A stretch of 47,454 bases of DNA from Candidatus Epulonipiscioides gigas. Lineage in GTDB: Bacteria > Bacillota > Clostridia > Lachnospirales > Cellulosilyticaceae. The translations under genes and the position numbers were made by a program. Under the pieces are notes generated by a model. It was not told the origin of the DNA, made no database searches, and was given only the letters and a program-made list of their open reading frames with translations. Positions 1-8,528 of the stretch are shown here, piece after piece. Every line of letters begins with the position of its first letter. Position 1 is the first letter of the stretch. The stretch covers positions 1-47,454 of the forward strand of contig LJHE01000089.1 in assembly GCA_001983555.1 (NCBI GenBank). Reading direction: 5' to 3'.

Positions 1-909
1 AAATATAATGAAAAAGTTTATAAAATAACAATAAATCAGGCTTTCACCTGTCCAAATCGAGATGGTAATTGCGGTACTGGTGGCTGTACGTATTGTGGTG
101 AAGATGGAGTTGCTTTTGAAACAAAAGATGACACAATTGATATAAAAACCCAACTTAATGAAAATATAGAATTTATAGGTAAAAAATATAATGCAAAGAA
201 ATTTATAGCATATTTTCAAAATTATAGTAATACTTATACATCACTTTCCAATTTTAAAAAAATGTTAATTGAAATACAACATAAAAATATTGTTGGGGTA
301 AGTATTTCAACTAGACCAGATTGTATAAATGAAAACTATTTAGAAGCATTAAGAGACTTTCAATACAAAACAGGTTATGATGTTTGTATTGAACTTGGAT
401 TACAAACAGTTAACTATAAGACTTTAAAAAAAATAAACAGAGGACATTCTCTAGCTGAATTTATAGATGCAGTTTTAAGAATACAAAAATATGGCTTTGA
501 AACAGTAGTGCATTTAATTTTAAATTTACCTTGGGATGAAATGATAGATGTAATTGAAAGTGCAAAAATAGTTAGCTCATTAAATCTTACCTATGTGAAA
601 CTCCATGCTCTATATTTGATTAAAGATAGTATTATGGGTCAGCAATTTTTAAATGGAGAAATTAAATTAATTTCTGTAGAAGAATATAAAGAACGAGTAA
701 TCACATTTTTGAGATATTTAAAAGAAGATATTGTTATTCAGAGAATTATAGGTCGTGTTCCAGAAGATTATGCTATATTTGCAAATTGGGGTGTTAGCTG
801 GTGGAAAATACATGATGAGATCATTGAAGAAATGACTAAAAATAGCTTTAAACAGGGAGATTTATGTAACTATTTAAATGGAAAAGCTGTAAAAGAAAAA
901 ATTTTTTAG
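1..909 (+). CDS. TIGR01212-family radical SAM protein (5'-truncated by the window)
   Basis: The frame is open from base 1 to the stop at 907-909, so the gene starts upstream of the window; the ATG at 262 is internal. The visible 302 residues begin with the cluster-binding Cys motif of the YhcC/YtqA (TIGR01212) group: C-P-N-R-D-G, then G-G-C-T-Y-C (about bases 49-96), which should bind the 4Fe-4S cluster that cleaves S-adenosylmethionine. Further on are SISTRPDC and ELGLQT blocks typical of Elp3-like radical SAM barrels. The family is widespread and its exact reaction is not settled; it is usually annotated as an RNA-modification-like radical SAM enzyme. It should be cytosolic. The next gene is 90 bp downstream on the same strand. 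Family assignment is firm, function is not. Confidence 0.85.
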   Translation, partial: KYNEKVYKITINQAFTCPNRDGNCGTGGCTYCGEDGVAFETKDDTIDIKTQLNENIEFIGKKYNAKKFIAYFQNYSNTYTSLSNFKKMLIEIQHKNIVGVSISTRPDCINENYLEALRDFQYKTGYDVCIELGLQTVNYKTLKKINRGHSLAEFIDAVLRIQKYGFETVVHLILNLPWDEMIDVIESAKIVSSLNLTYVKLHALYLIKDSIMGQQFLNGEIKLISVEEYKERVITFLRYLKEDIVIQRIIGRVPEDYAIFANWGVSWWKIHDEIIEEMTKNSFKQGDLCNYLNGKAVKEKIF

Positions 910-998
910 ATTATTTAAAGAATAAATTTTATTTTTTGTTATATTAATTATAATAAGATTAATTATTTAAGTAATGGTTATCAAAAGGAGGAACCTTT

Positions 999-1307
999 AT
1001 GATAGATAAAATTATAAAACAAACAGTTTATAATCAACAAAGAAAAAGAGAACTAAAACAACACCGTTCAACAAATGATATAAATAGTCAATATATCAAT
1101 TATACTACAAAACAATCTAAATCGCTAGAGCAATCTTTGGGATATTTAAGCATTAGACCTCCTCAACAAAACCCACAAAGTAAAACTAAAAATTCTAATG
1201 GGATAATAATAGCTCTTGTTATTGGAGGGATACTTGCGTTAGTTTTATTGTTTGGTGGTGCAGGAGCTACAGTAGAAGCTGGAGCTTATACAATGTTATT
1301 GGCATAA
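999..1307 (+). CDS. small single-pass membrane protein, unknown
   Basis: A 102-residue protein with a strong SD (AAAGGAGG) just before the ATG. Residues 1-65 are hydrophilic, rich in Lys, Gln, Asn and Ser, with Q/P-rich spacing around 55-62. Residues about 68-88 form one hydrophobic helix (IIIALVIGGILALVLLFGG), followed by a short Gly/Ala tail ending MLLA. There is no N-terminal signal peptide, so it is most likely tail-anchored with the N-terminus in the cytosol. I do not recognise a family. It lies between a radical SAM gene and the rRNA methyltransferase, 29 bp upstream of the latter, so it may be co-transcribed. It is convincing as a gene because of the SD and the coherent topology; no function is proposed. 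Confidence 0.7.
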   Translation: MIDKIIKQTVYNQQRKRELKQHRSTNDINSQYINYTTKQSKSLEQSLGYLSIRPPQQNPQSKTKNSNGIIIALVIGGILALVLLFGGAGATVEAGAYTMLLA

Positions 1308-1336
1308 AAAATAGAAAGATGTAGGGAAAATTATAA

Positions 1337-2680
1337 ATGATAACTGAAGAAAAACTTCCACTTGAATTTAGAAAAAATATTAAAGAGCTTTTAGAAGATG
1401 AATACAGCGATTATATTAAATCTTTTGAACAATCTATGTATAAAGGAATACGAATAAATACTAATAAAATTAAGCTAACCGATTGGCAAGAAATTAATCC
1501 TTTTAAAAATTTAGAACTTGTGCCTTGGTGTGAAGAGGGGCAATATTATCAAGATGTTCGACCAGCTAAACATCCATATTATTTTGCTGGTTTATATTAT
1601 ATTCAAGAACCAAGTGCTATGGCCGCAATATCTTTTTTACCAATAAACAAAGATGATTTTGTACTCGACTTATGTGCAGCTCCAGGAGGCAAAAGCACTC
1701 AAGTTTCTACGAAAATTGGAGCAGATGGTATATTAGTAGTTAATGATATAAGCTTTTCAAGAGCTAGAACATTAGAAAAAAATATTGAAGCCTTTGGAGT
1801 TAAAAATGCTATGATTGTAAGTGAAGATCCAAAGAAATTAGCTACTATTTGGGAAAGCTATTTTGATAAGATAATTATAGATGCTCCTTGCTCTGGTGAA
1901 GGTATGTTTAGAAAAGATGAGAATGCTATTAAAAGCTGGGAAAATTTTGATATAAAATATTTTAATAAATTACAAGCAGAAATTTTAGAAAGCGCAGCTA
2001 AAATGCTTAAAGTTGATGGTATGATTTTGTATTCTACATGTACATTTTCATTATTAGAGAATGAAAATATTATTGCCAATTTTTTAAATAAACATGATAA
2101 TTTTGAAAGTGTGCCACTTACCGCAAAAAATGGTCTTTCTAACGGTTTTGATGGAACATCTATTAGATTATGGCCACATAAAATAAAGGGAGAAGGTCAT
2201 TTTATATGTTTGCTCAAGAAAAAATATGGTAATAATTTAAATAAACTAAATTCAAAATTATATAAACAACTAAAAGATTATAAATTTGTGAGTTTATTTT
2301 TTAAAGAAAATACTAATATGAATTTAAATGAATATGTAATTGAAAAAAATAATAAACTTTATCTTATTTCAAAGAACATGCCTGAACATGAAAAAATTAG
2401 AACGTTGCGTAGTGGATTATATCTTGGAGATATAAAGCAAAATAGCTTTATTCCTTCGCATGCTTTATGTATGGCATATAACAAAGATTTTTTTAAATAT
2501 ACAATAAATTTTAAGTCTACTGATATAGAAGTTATTAAATATTTAAAAGGAGAAACTCTTTTAGAAAATGTTAGTAATGGATATTATGTTATATGTGTAG
2601 ATGGCTTTCCTCTGGGATGGGTTAAAGCTTTAGATAATAAGCTAAAAAATAAATACCCTCCAAATTTAAGAATGGGGTGA
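1337..2680 (+). CDS. RsmF/RsmB-type rRNA m5C methyltransferase
   Basis: This 447-residue enzyme of the NOL1/NOP2/Sun family would methylate C5 of cytosine in rRNA using SAM. It shows motif I DLCAAPGGKSTQ (about residues 111-122), motif IV DAPCSGEGMFRKDE with the release cysteine (about 183-196), and motif VI YSTCTF with the catalytic Cys followed by L-L-E-N-E (about 233-243). The C-terminal 150 residues match the extra PUA-like extension of RsmF-type proteins, seen in Gram-positives as a fused tail ending in G-F-P-L-G-W-V-K. Its stop is 3 bp before the HAD gene, so the two are translationally adjacent. The exact target cytosine cannot be read from sequence. Its SD is weak. Confidence 0.9.
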   Translation: MITEEKLPLEFRKNIKELLEDEYSDYIKSFEQSMYKGIRINTNKIKLTDWQEINPFKNLELVPWCEEGQYYQDVRPAKHPYYFAGLYYIQEPSAMAAISFLPINKDDFVLDLCAAPGGKSTQVSTKIGADGILVVNDISFSRARTLEKNIEAFGVKNAMIVSEDPKKLATIWESYFDKIIIDAPCSGEGMFRKDENAIKSWENFDIKYFNKLQAEILESAAKMLKVDGMILYSTCTFSLLENENIIANFLNKHDNFESVPLTAKNGLSNGFDGTSIRLWPHKIKGEGHFICLLKKKYGNNLNKLNSKLYKQLKDYKFVSLFFKENTNMNLNEYVIEKNNKLYLISKNMPEHEKIRTLRSGLYLGDIKQNSFIPSHALCMAYNKDFFKYTINFKSTDIEVIKYLKGETLLENVSNGYYVICVDGFPLGWVKALDNKLKNKYPPNLRMG

Positions 2681-2683
2681 AAC

Positions 2684-3340
2684 ATGGATTATAAAGCAGT
2701 AATTTTTGATTTAGATGGAACTTTAGTAGATTCTATGTGGGTTTGGGAGCAAATAGATATAGAATTTTTACAGTCAAGTGGGCATGTGGTTACTCCTGAG
2801 ATAGCTAATCAAATAGAAGGAGCTGGATTTACTGAAACAGCCATATTTTTTAAAGATTATTTTAAACTTTCTTTAACTGTAGATGAAATAAAAGATATTT
2901 GGAAAACATTAGCACTAAAATTATATCGAGAACGTGTAGAGCTCAAAACTGGAGTTAAAGATTTTTTGCAATATTTGGAAAATCGTGGAATAAAAATGGC
3001 CATTGCAACAAGTAATGGGCGTGAAATTGTAGAAGCAATTTTAGAAAAACATGACATATCAAAATTTTTTAATAATATTGTAACGTCATGTGAAGTGGAA
3101 AAAGGTAAGCCACATCCTTTTGTATATTTAAAAACAGCTGAATTTCTAGGTGTGGAACCTGATAAGTGTTTAGTTTTTGAAGACGTTCCCAATGGAATTA
3201 TTGCAGCCAAAGCCGCAGGAATGACAGCTTTTGGTATTGAAGATATACAAAATGATACAATTAAACAAAGAGCTAAAGAATTAGCTGATAGATGGGTTAT
3301 AGATTATAATGAGGTAATAGAAATATTTAAAGTTAATTAA
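2684..3340 (+). CDS. HAD-superfamily hydrolase (subfamily IA, beta-PGM-like)
   Basis: A 218-residue phosphatase or phosphomutase-like protein. Motif I is FDLDGTLVDSM at residues 8-18, with the nucleophile Asp and the acid/base Asp two residues later. Motif II is the Thr/Ser in IATSNG (about 106-111), motif III the Lys in KGKPHP (about 140), and motif IV FEDVPNGIIAAKAAGM with the Mg-binding acid pair (about 165). A helical cap lies between motifs I and II, as in the beta-phosphoglucomutase / PgmB / YcjU group. Substrate is unknown: sugar phosphates, nucleotides or generic house-cleaning are all possible. It starts 3 bp after the methyltransferase stop and shares its transcript. A hairpin follows at 3355-3380. 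Confidence 0.88.
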   Translation: MDYKAVIFDLDGTLVDSMWVWEQIDIEFLQSSGHVVTPEIANQIEGAGFTETAIFFKDYFKLSLTVDEIKDIWKTLALKLYRERVELKTGVKDFLQYLENRGIKMAIATSNGREIVEAILEKHDISKFFNNIVTSCEVEKGKPHPFVYLKTAEFLGVEPDKCLVFEDVPNGIIAAKAAGMTAFGIEDIQNDTIKQRAKELADRWVIDYNEVIEIFKVN

Positions 3341-3354
3341 AAGATATATTTTGA

Positions 3355-3380
3355 TGGACACGAGTATTCTATCGTGTCCA
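3355..3380 (+). terminator. 9-bp hairpin after the HAD gene
   Basis: TGGACACGA (3355-3363) pairs perfectly with TCGTGTCCA (3372-3380) across an 8-nt loop. The 3' flank is AT-rich (TAATATTATT) but is not a clean U tract, so termination may be partial. Nearly the same stem core (GGACACG) recurs in the terminator after mgsA. Confidence 0.5.
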
Positions 3381-3422
3381 TAATATTATTAGAATATTTA
3401 AAGTAGATGAATGGAGAAAATT

Positions 3423-5204
3423 ATGTTTTTACCAATAGATAAAAGTGATTTGGAAGAAAGAAATATAGAGCAAGTAGATTTTGTGATAGTTACAGGTGAT
3501 GCGTATGTTGATAGTCCATCATTTGGAACAGCAATAATTGGACGTGTGCTCGAAAGATTTGGATATTCAGTTGGAATTGTAGCACAGCCAGATTGGACAA
3601 GTTGTGAAAATTTTAAAATATTTGGAGAACCAAGATATGGATTTTTAATTAATTCTGGAAATATGGATTCGATGGTAAATCATTATACTGTCAATAAAAA
3701 ACGTCGTAAAAATGATGCATATACTCCAGGAGGTGCAACTAATAAAAGACCAGATAGAGCTATAATTGTATATTCTAATTTAGTGCGTACAGCATATAAA
3801 GATATTCCTATAATAATAGGAGGTATTGAGGCAAGTCTTAGACGATTATCTCATTATGACTATTGGGAAGATAAAATCAGAAAATCTATATTAATAGATT
3901 CTGGAGCAAATTTGTTACTTTATGGGATGGGTGAACGCTCTGTAATAGAACTTGCACAAGCATTAGAAAGTGGAATTGATATCAATGACATAACATATAT
4001 AAAAGGAAGCGTTTTTAAAACAAGAACTCCTAATATTGTTTATGAAGGTCTATTTTTACCATCTTTTAAGGATGTAGTAAATGACAAAATAAAATTTGCT
4101 AAAAGTTTTGTAATGCAAGAAGAGCAAGCAGATCCATATAGAGGAAAACCTTTAATTGAGGAATATGAAAAAGGTTGGTTTGTAGTACAAAATCCACCAA
4201 GTGAACCACTGAATACATTAGAACTTGATGATGTATATGAATTGCCTTTTGAAAATAAAGCTCATCCTAGTTATAAAGAAGAAATTTCTGCTGCAAAAGA
4301 AACACAATTTAGTATAACAAGTAATAGAGGCTGTTTTGGAAGTTGTAGTTTTTGTGCATTAACTTTTCATCAAGGGAGAATTGTTAATGGTAGAAGTACA
4401 GATTCTATGATTAAAGAAGCTCTAAATATGACAAAACATGAAAATTTTAAAGGCTATATACATGACGTCGGTGGACCTAGTGCAAATTTTATTGACACTC
4501 AATGTCAAAAAGCTAATATAAAAGGAACTTGTAAAGATAGAAAATGTCTATATCCAACATCTTGTAAATTTCTTAATGTAAATCATGATTCATATATAGA
4601 TGCTCTTAGAAAAATACGAAAACTTGATGGAGTAAAAAAAGTCTTTATTCGTTCGGGAATAAGATATGACTATTTACTCTTAGATAAAAAAAGCAAAAAT
4701 ATTATTAAAGAAATAGCTCAAAATCATGTCAGTGGGCAACTTAGAATAGCACCAGAACATATTTCAGATAATGTATTAAAACATATGGGCAAACCTAAAA
4801 AAGAGATATATGAAAAATTTGTCTTAGAATTTAATAAAGCTTCTAAGGAAGTTAATAAAACTCAATATATTGTGCCATATTTTATGAGCTCTCATCCAGG
4901 TACAACTTTAAAAGATGCTATTGAACTCGCAATATATTTTAAACAAACTGGTCAAACTCCTGAGCAAGTACAAGATTTCTATCCAACTCCATCAACTTTA
5001 GCAACGTGTATGTTTTATACAGGTGTAAATCCATATACTTTAGAAAAAGTTTATGTGCCAAAAAGTAAAGAAGAAAAATTAATGCAGAGAGCTTTGTTAC
5101 AATTTAACAAAAAAGAAAATAGACATTTAGTACAAAAAGCTCTCAAACTTGCTAATAGAGAAGATTTAATTGGAAATAACCCGAATTGTTTATTAAAAAA
5201 ATAA
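3423..5204 (+). CDS. YgiQ-family radical SAM protein
   Basis: This is a 593-residue member of the large YgiQ (TIGR03904) radical SAM family. The first ATG at 3411 overlaps the SD (GGAG at 3414-3417); the ATG at 3423 has correct spacing and gives the family-typical start MFLP...VDFVIVTGDAYVD, so I use it. An N-terminal region with the conserved VDSPSFG-type block precedes the radical SAM core, where C304, C308 and C311 (CFGSCSFC) form the CX3CX2C cluster motif. Extra cysteines follow around C-K-D-R-K-C-L-Y-P-T-S-C-K. The C-terminal part has the family block DFYPTPST. The function is unestablished; the protein is cytosolic and iron-sulfur dependent. It has its own transcript after the 3355 hairpin, or reads through from it. 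Confidence 0.92.
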   Translation: MFLPIDKSDLEERNIEQVDFVIVTGDAYVDSPSFGTAIIGRVLERFGYSVGIVAQPDWTSCENFKIFGEPRYGFLINSGNMDSMVNHYTVNKKRRKNDAYTPGGATNKRPDRAIIVYSNLVRTAYKDIPIIIGGIEASLRRLSHYDYWEDKIRKSILIDSGANLLLYGMGERSVIELAQALESGIDINDITYIKGSVFKTRTPNIVYEGLFLPSFKDVVNDKIKFAKSFVMQEEQADPYRGKPLIEEYEKGWFVVQNPPSEPLNTLELDDVYELPFENKAHPSYKEEISAAKETQFSITSNRGCFGSCSFCALTFHQGRIVNGRSTDSMIKEALNMTKHENFKGYIHDVGGPSANFIDTQCQKANIKGTCKDRKCLYPTSCKFLNVNHDSYIDALRKIRKLDGVKKVFIRSGIRYDYLLLDKKSKNIIKEIAQNHVSGQLRIAPEHISDNVLKHMGKPKKEIYEKFVLEFNKASKEVNKTQYIVPYFMSSHPGTTLKDAIELAIYFKQTGQTPEQVQDFYPTPSTLATCMFYTGVNPYTLEKVYVPKSKEEKLMQRALLQFNKKENRHLVQKALKLANREDLIGNNPNCLLKK

Positions 5205-5278
5205 TACTAAAAGTGTATAATTTTTCCTTAATATGGCAATGAATTATATATTAAAGCTGTAAGAAGGGGAAGTTTAGA

Positions 5279-5938
5279 ATGAAGCCTTGGGAAAAGTTTT
5301 TTGAGTTTGGAATAGAATCGCTTAGCGATATAGATCTTATAGCTATCTTACTAAGAACAGGAACACAAGGACAAAAGGTAGAAGAATTATCAAAATTTTT
5401 ATTAACGGATATAGATGGTGAAGCTCATTTAGAAACTTTAAAAACTTTAAATTATGATAAACTTAAAACTATTAAAGGAATTGGACAAGTAAAAGCCCTT
5501 CAATTAATAGCTATTTTTGAAATAGCAAAACGGCTTAATGCAGCAAAGCCCAATAAAAAAACTAACTTTAAAAATCCAGAAGATGTTGCAAATTTGTTTG
5601 CAGAGGAATTTAAAAATAAATCACAAGAAATGTTTTATGCACTTTATCTTGATGTTAAATTAAGACTTATAAAAAAACAATGCATATCTATAGGTACACT
5701 CAATGCTACAATTGTTCATGCAAGGGATGTCTATAAACCCGCAATTGAACTTGCAGCAAACTCTTTAATAGTTGTTCATAATCACCCAAGTGGAGACCCC
5801 GAGCCTAGCAGTCAAGACATTGCAATTACTAAAGATTTACAAAATGTGGGTATGGTTATGAAAATTCCTTTACTTGACCATGTAATAGTAGGAAATGGAG
5901 AGTTTAGAAGTTTAAAAAAAATGGGAGTATTTCAATAA
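5279..5938 (+). CDS. radC: RadC family JAMM-domain protein
   Basis: A 219-residue protein: residues 1-90 form the helical N-terminal region with a helix-hairpin-helix (around KTIKGIGQVKALQL, 64-77), and residues 100-219 the JAB/MPN (JAMM) domain with the metal motif H167-N-H169 ... D180 (VVHNHPSGDPEPSSQD). In the JAMM family these residues hold zinc for peptidase-like chemistry, but the biochemical role of RadC in DNA repair is unsupported by strong evidence. The ATG at 5279 has a purine-rich SD (AGAAGGGGAAG). The length matches the family. The position directly before mreB is the standard arrangement in Firmicutes (radC-mreB-mreC-mreD), which strengthens the call. Confidence 0.93.
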   Translation: MKPWEKFFEFGIESLSDIDLIAILLRTGTQGQKVEELSKFLLTDIDGEAHLETLKTLNYDKLKTIKGIGQVKALQLIAIFEIAKRLNAAKPNKKTNFKNPEDVANLFAEEFKNKSQEMFYALYLDVKLRLIKKQCISIGTLNATIVHARDVYKPAIELAANSLIVVHNHPSGDPEPSSQDIAITKDLQNVGMVMKIPLLDHVIVGNGEFRSLKKMGVFQ

Positions 5939-5965
5939 AAAAAGTAAAGAAAAATGGAGGCAAAT

Positions 5966-6979
5966 ATGTTTGGGAAAGACATGGGAATAGATTTAGGAAC
6001 AGCTAATACTCTTGTTTTTGTAAAAGGACGTGGAATAGTTGTTAATGAGCCATCTGTTGTGGCAATTAAAGAAAGAACCAATCAAATTTTGGCAGTTGGA
6101 GATGAAGCAAAACAGATGATTGGTCGGGTGCCTGGAAATATTGTAGCAATTCGCCCATTAAGAGATGGTGTAATTGCAGATTTTAACACTACAGAAGCTA
6201 TGATTAGATATTTTATAGGAAAAGCACAAAAACAATCGTTTTTTTCAATAAAGCCAAGAGTTGTTGTTTGTGTTCCATCAGGAGTTACTACAGTTGAACG
6301 ACGAGCTGTTGAAGAAGCAACTATAAAAGCAGGAGCAAAACAAGCTCTTATAATGGAAGAACCTATGGCTGCTGCAATTGGTTCAAATCTTAGAGTTGAA
6401 GAACCAACAGGTAACATGGTGGTTGACATAGGTGGTGGAACAACAGATGTTGCTGTTATATCACTTGGTGGAATTGTTGCTAGTAAATCACTTAGAATAG
6501 CTGGAGATGAATTTGACGAATATATTGTTTCATATATAAAGAAAGAATATAATTTAATGATAGGTGAAAGAACATCTGAACAAATTAAAATGACCATTGG
6601 TGCAGCTCTTGAATCTAAAACAGATGAAAGAAATATGGAAATTAGAGGTCGAGATTTAGTTACAGGTTTGCCTAAAATTTTATCAATAACATCAAGTGAA
6701 ATTACAAATGCTATTAAAGAACCAGTAAATGCTATTATAGAAGCTATTAAGGCAACATTAGAAAAAACTCCCCCTGAACTTGCAGCAGACATTATGGAAA
6801 GTGGAATAGTTCTTACTGGTGGTGGAGCACTACTTAGTGGTCTTGATACCCTAATAAGTGCTGAAACAGGAATGCCTGTTAGAGTTGCAGATGAACCTCT
6901 TGATTGTGTTGCTAGAGGTACGGGGCTGGCACTTGAAAATATTGAAAAATGGTCAAGTCTATTTGAAGATTATAAATAA
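5966..6979 (+). CDS. mreB: rod shape-determining protein MreB
   Basis: A bacterial actin of 337 residues that polymerises under the membrane and directs lateral wall synthesis. An ATG at 5954 is part of the SD (GGAGG at 5956-5960), so the true start is the ATG at 5966 ([15 protein letters not shown]). It has actin-fold motifs: phosphate-1 [10 protein letters not shown], phosphate-2 [15 protein letters not shown], connect and adenosine [11 protein letters not shown]. The early [11 protein letters not shown] resembles the amphipathic or short N-terminus of Gram-positive MreB. It is followed by mreC, mreD and PBP2, its elongasome partners. Its last 36 codons were tandemly duplicated together with the first codons of mreC (see the repeat at 6871-7196), but this gene itself is intact. 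Confidence 0.97.
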   Translation: MFGKDMGIDLGTANTLVFVKGRGIVVNEPSVVAIKERTNQILAVGDEAKQMIGRVPGNIVAIRPLRDGVIADFNTTEAMIRYFIGKAQKQSFFSIKPRVVVCVPSGVTTVERRAVEEATIKAGAKQALIMEEPMAAAIGSNLRVEEPTGNMVVDIGGGTTDVAVISLGGIVASKSLRIAGDEFDEYIVSYIKKEYNLMIGERTSEQIKMTIGAALESKTDERNMEIRGRDLVTGLPKILSITSSEITNAIKEPVNAIIEAIKATLEKTPPELAADIMESGIVLTGGGALLSGLDTLISAETGMPVRVADEPLDCVARGTGLALENIEKWSSLFEDYK

Positions 6980-7196
6980 ATATGAGTGAAAAAATGAAAT
7001 TGCCCCCAAAATTGAAGAAAAAACTTATGAATGAATGTCTGTCAGAGTTGCAGATGAACCTCTTGATTGTGTTTCTAGGAGTACGGGGATGGTGCTTGAA
7101 AATATTGAAAAATGGTCAAATCTATTTGAAGATTATAAGTAAATAGGAGTGAAAAAATGAAATTGCCCCCAAAACTGAAAAAAAAACTTATGATTA
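6871..7196 (+). repeat. 163-bp tandem duplication spanning the mreB 3' end and mreC 5' end
   Basis: Copy 1 (6871-7033) holds the mreB tail, the intergenic SD and the first codons of mreC. Copy 2 (7034-7196) repeats the same run at an offset of exactly 163. The match is high but not perfect: it includes AATGCCTGTT versus AATGTCTGTC and GAGGTACGGGGCTGG versus GGAGTACGGGGATGG. The real mreB ends in copy 1 and the real mreC starts in copy 2 (6994 + 163 = 7157). The divergence means the event is old enough to have drifted. Confidence 0.95.
6994..7146 (+). pseudogene. chimeric 50-codon ORF created by the duplication
   Basis: From the duplicated mreC start in copy 1, the first 12 codons (MKLPPKLKKKLM) run into the copy 2 mreB tail in a shifted frame, because 163 is not a multiple of 3. 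The frame stays open for 50 residues, with a hydrophobic stretch (MNLLIVFLGVRGWCLKIL), and stops at TAG 7144-7146, inside the SD of mreC. The SD in front of the real mreC is GGAG; in front of this copy it has changed to TGAG, which should weaken its translation. It is probably a by-product, but a translated peptide that couples mreB to mreC cannot be excluded. Confidence 0.6.
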
Positions 7197-7993
7197 TTAC
7201 AGCTATTATTTGTATGGTTATTTCAGTTAGTGTCAGTTTTGGTAAACAACATAATATAACTATACTGGAAGCTCTTGATGATATAATAACTTATCCTATT
7301 GAAAAATTAATAACTGTAGCAAAAAACAAAATTAGTGGTATAATTAAATCTTTTAAGGATATAGAAAACCTTAATCTTACTAATAAGAAATTGCAACAAG
7401 AAAATGAAGAGCTTTTATATAATAATATTCGTCTTATGCAACTAGAAAAGGAAAATATTCTTCTCAAAGATTTATTGGACATAAAAAATCGATACAAATC
7501 TTATCCTTCATTTGGAGCTAATGTAATAGGCAAGGATGCTGGAAATTGGTATAAAGTATTTACAATTGATAAAGGAGAAACACAAGGTGTTAGCGAATCT
7601 GATATAGTTCTTGCGAATGGAGCACTAGTTGGAATAGTTAATGAGGTTAATTTGCTATCGTCAATAATATTGTCAATTATTGATGATAGAAGTACTATAA
7701 GTGTAGAAGTTATGCGAAGTGGTGATACTGGAATTTTGAGTGGTCAAATTGAACTTTCAAATAAAGGTCTTGCTAATTTAGAAGTTGATATAAATTCGGA
7801 TATAGTAGTAGGAGATCAAATAATAACATCACATATTAGTGATAAATTTCCACCCGGTATTTTAATAGGTGAAGTTATAGAAGTTATAGAAATTAATAAT
7901 GGGCTTGTAAAAAATGCTTTAGTTTTGCCATTTGTGGATTTTAGTACACTAAAATATGTTTTGTTAATTGAAAGAAATGAGGCAATTAATTGA
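7157..7993 (+). CDS. mreC: rod shape-determining protein MreC
   Basis: A 278-residue bitopic membrane protein that links MreB to the periplasmic-side wall enzymes. It has a short basic N-terminus (KLPPKLKKKL), one membrane helix about residues 12-29, and a coiled coil about 65-110 (ENLNLTNKKLQQENEELL...). The double beta-barrel core contains GANVIGKDAGNWYKVFTIDKG and the ending VLPFVDFSTLKYVLLIE. Length and domain order are normal. The start is in copy 2 of the tandem duplication, with a good SD (TAGGAGTG). Its stop overlaps the mreD start (TTGA), so translation is coupled. Confidence 0.95.
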   Translation: MKLPPKLKKKLMIITAIICMVISVSVSFGKQHNITILEALDDIITYPIEKLITVAKNKISGIIKSFKDIENLNLTNKKLQQENEELLYNNIRLMQLEKENILLKDLLDIKNRYKSYPSFGANVIGKDAGNWYKVFTIDKGETQGVSESDIVLANGALVGIVNEVNLLSSIILSIIDDRSTISVEVMRSGDTGILSGQIELSNKGLANLEVDINSDIVVGDQIITSHISDKFPPGILIGEVIEVIEINNGLVKNALVLPFVDFSTLKYVLLIERNEAIN

Positions 7994-8508
7994 TAAAATT
8001 AAGATGGTTTATTACTATAAGTATATTAGTTATGTCTTTAGCATTACAAAATACTTTAATGGAATTTATAAGAATAGGCGGTATTTCACCTAATTTTTTA
8101 ACTATGTTAGTAGTAGCTTTTTCACTTTTACGTGGGAAAAAAGAAGGAACTATAATAGGTTTATTGGGAGGTTTATTATATGATTTGTCTTATAGCCATA
8201 TATTTGGAATTTATAGTATTGGCTATATGATTGTTGGATTTTGCTGTGGAAAGCTACATTATTTTTGTTATAGAGAAACTAGAATTTTACCTTTAACTTG
8301 TACTTGCTTTGCTAGTCTATTTATAAATACAATAACTATTTTAAGATTTATTCTAATAGGTAATTTAAATTTTTTATACTTTTATTTTTGTAAAGTTTTA
8401 CCAGAACTTATTTATACTGCTGTACTTACGCTTATAATTTATAGATGCATATATTTTATAAATGATAGACTAGAAGAACAAGAAAAAAAATCACGAAAAT
8501 TATTTTAA
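7990..8508 (+). CDS. mreD: rod shape-determining protein MreD
   Basis: A 172-residue integral membrane protein with about five hydrophobic segments (for example about 7-25, 30-48, 55-85, 95-120, 130-155) and the family's FLTMLVVAFSLLRGKKEG-like block followed by GLLGGLLYDL. It starts with TTG at 7990, overlapping the mreC stop by 4 bases. MreD works with MreC and RodA/PBP2 in the elongation complex; its precise action is not known. The charged C-terminus (LEEQEKKSRK) is cytosolic. Position and topology make the call safe despite the low sequence conservation of this family. Confidence 0.92.
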   Translation: MIKLRWFITISILVMSLALQNTLMEFIRIGGISPNFLTMLVVAFSLLRGKKEGTIIGLLGGLLYDLSYSHIFGIYSIGYMIVGFCCGKLHYFCYRETRILPLTCTCFASLFINTITILRFILIGNLNFLYFYFCKVLPELIYTAVLTLIIYRCIYFINDRLEEQEKKSRKLF

Positions 8509-8528
8509 TAAAAAGGAGTGAAAAATAT

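Noticed and set aside
5954-5968. Upstream ATG for mreB (and similar upstream codons at 3411, 12403, 14649, 17060, 19841, 21376, 33726)
   Set aside because: Each of these codons is either part of the SD box or lies where no SD precedes it; the next start codon has correct SD spacing and gives the family-typical N-terminus.
6082-6792. 236-codon antisense frame inside mreB
   Set aside because: Ser/Ile-rich composition typical of the complement of a coding strand, no SD; mreB is certain on the other strand.
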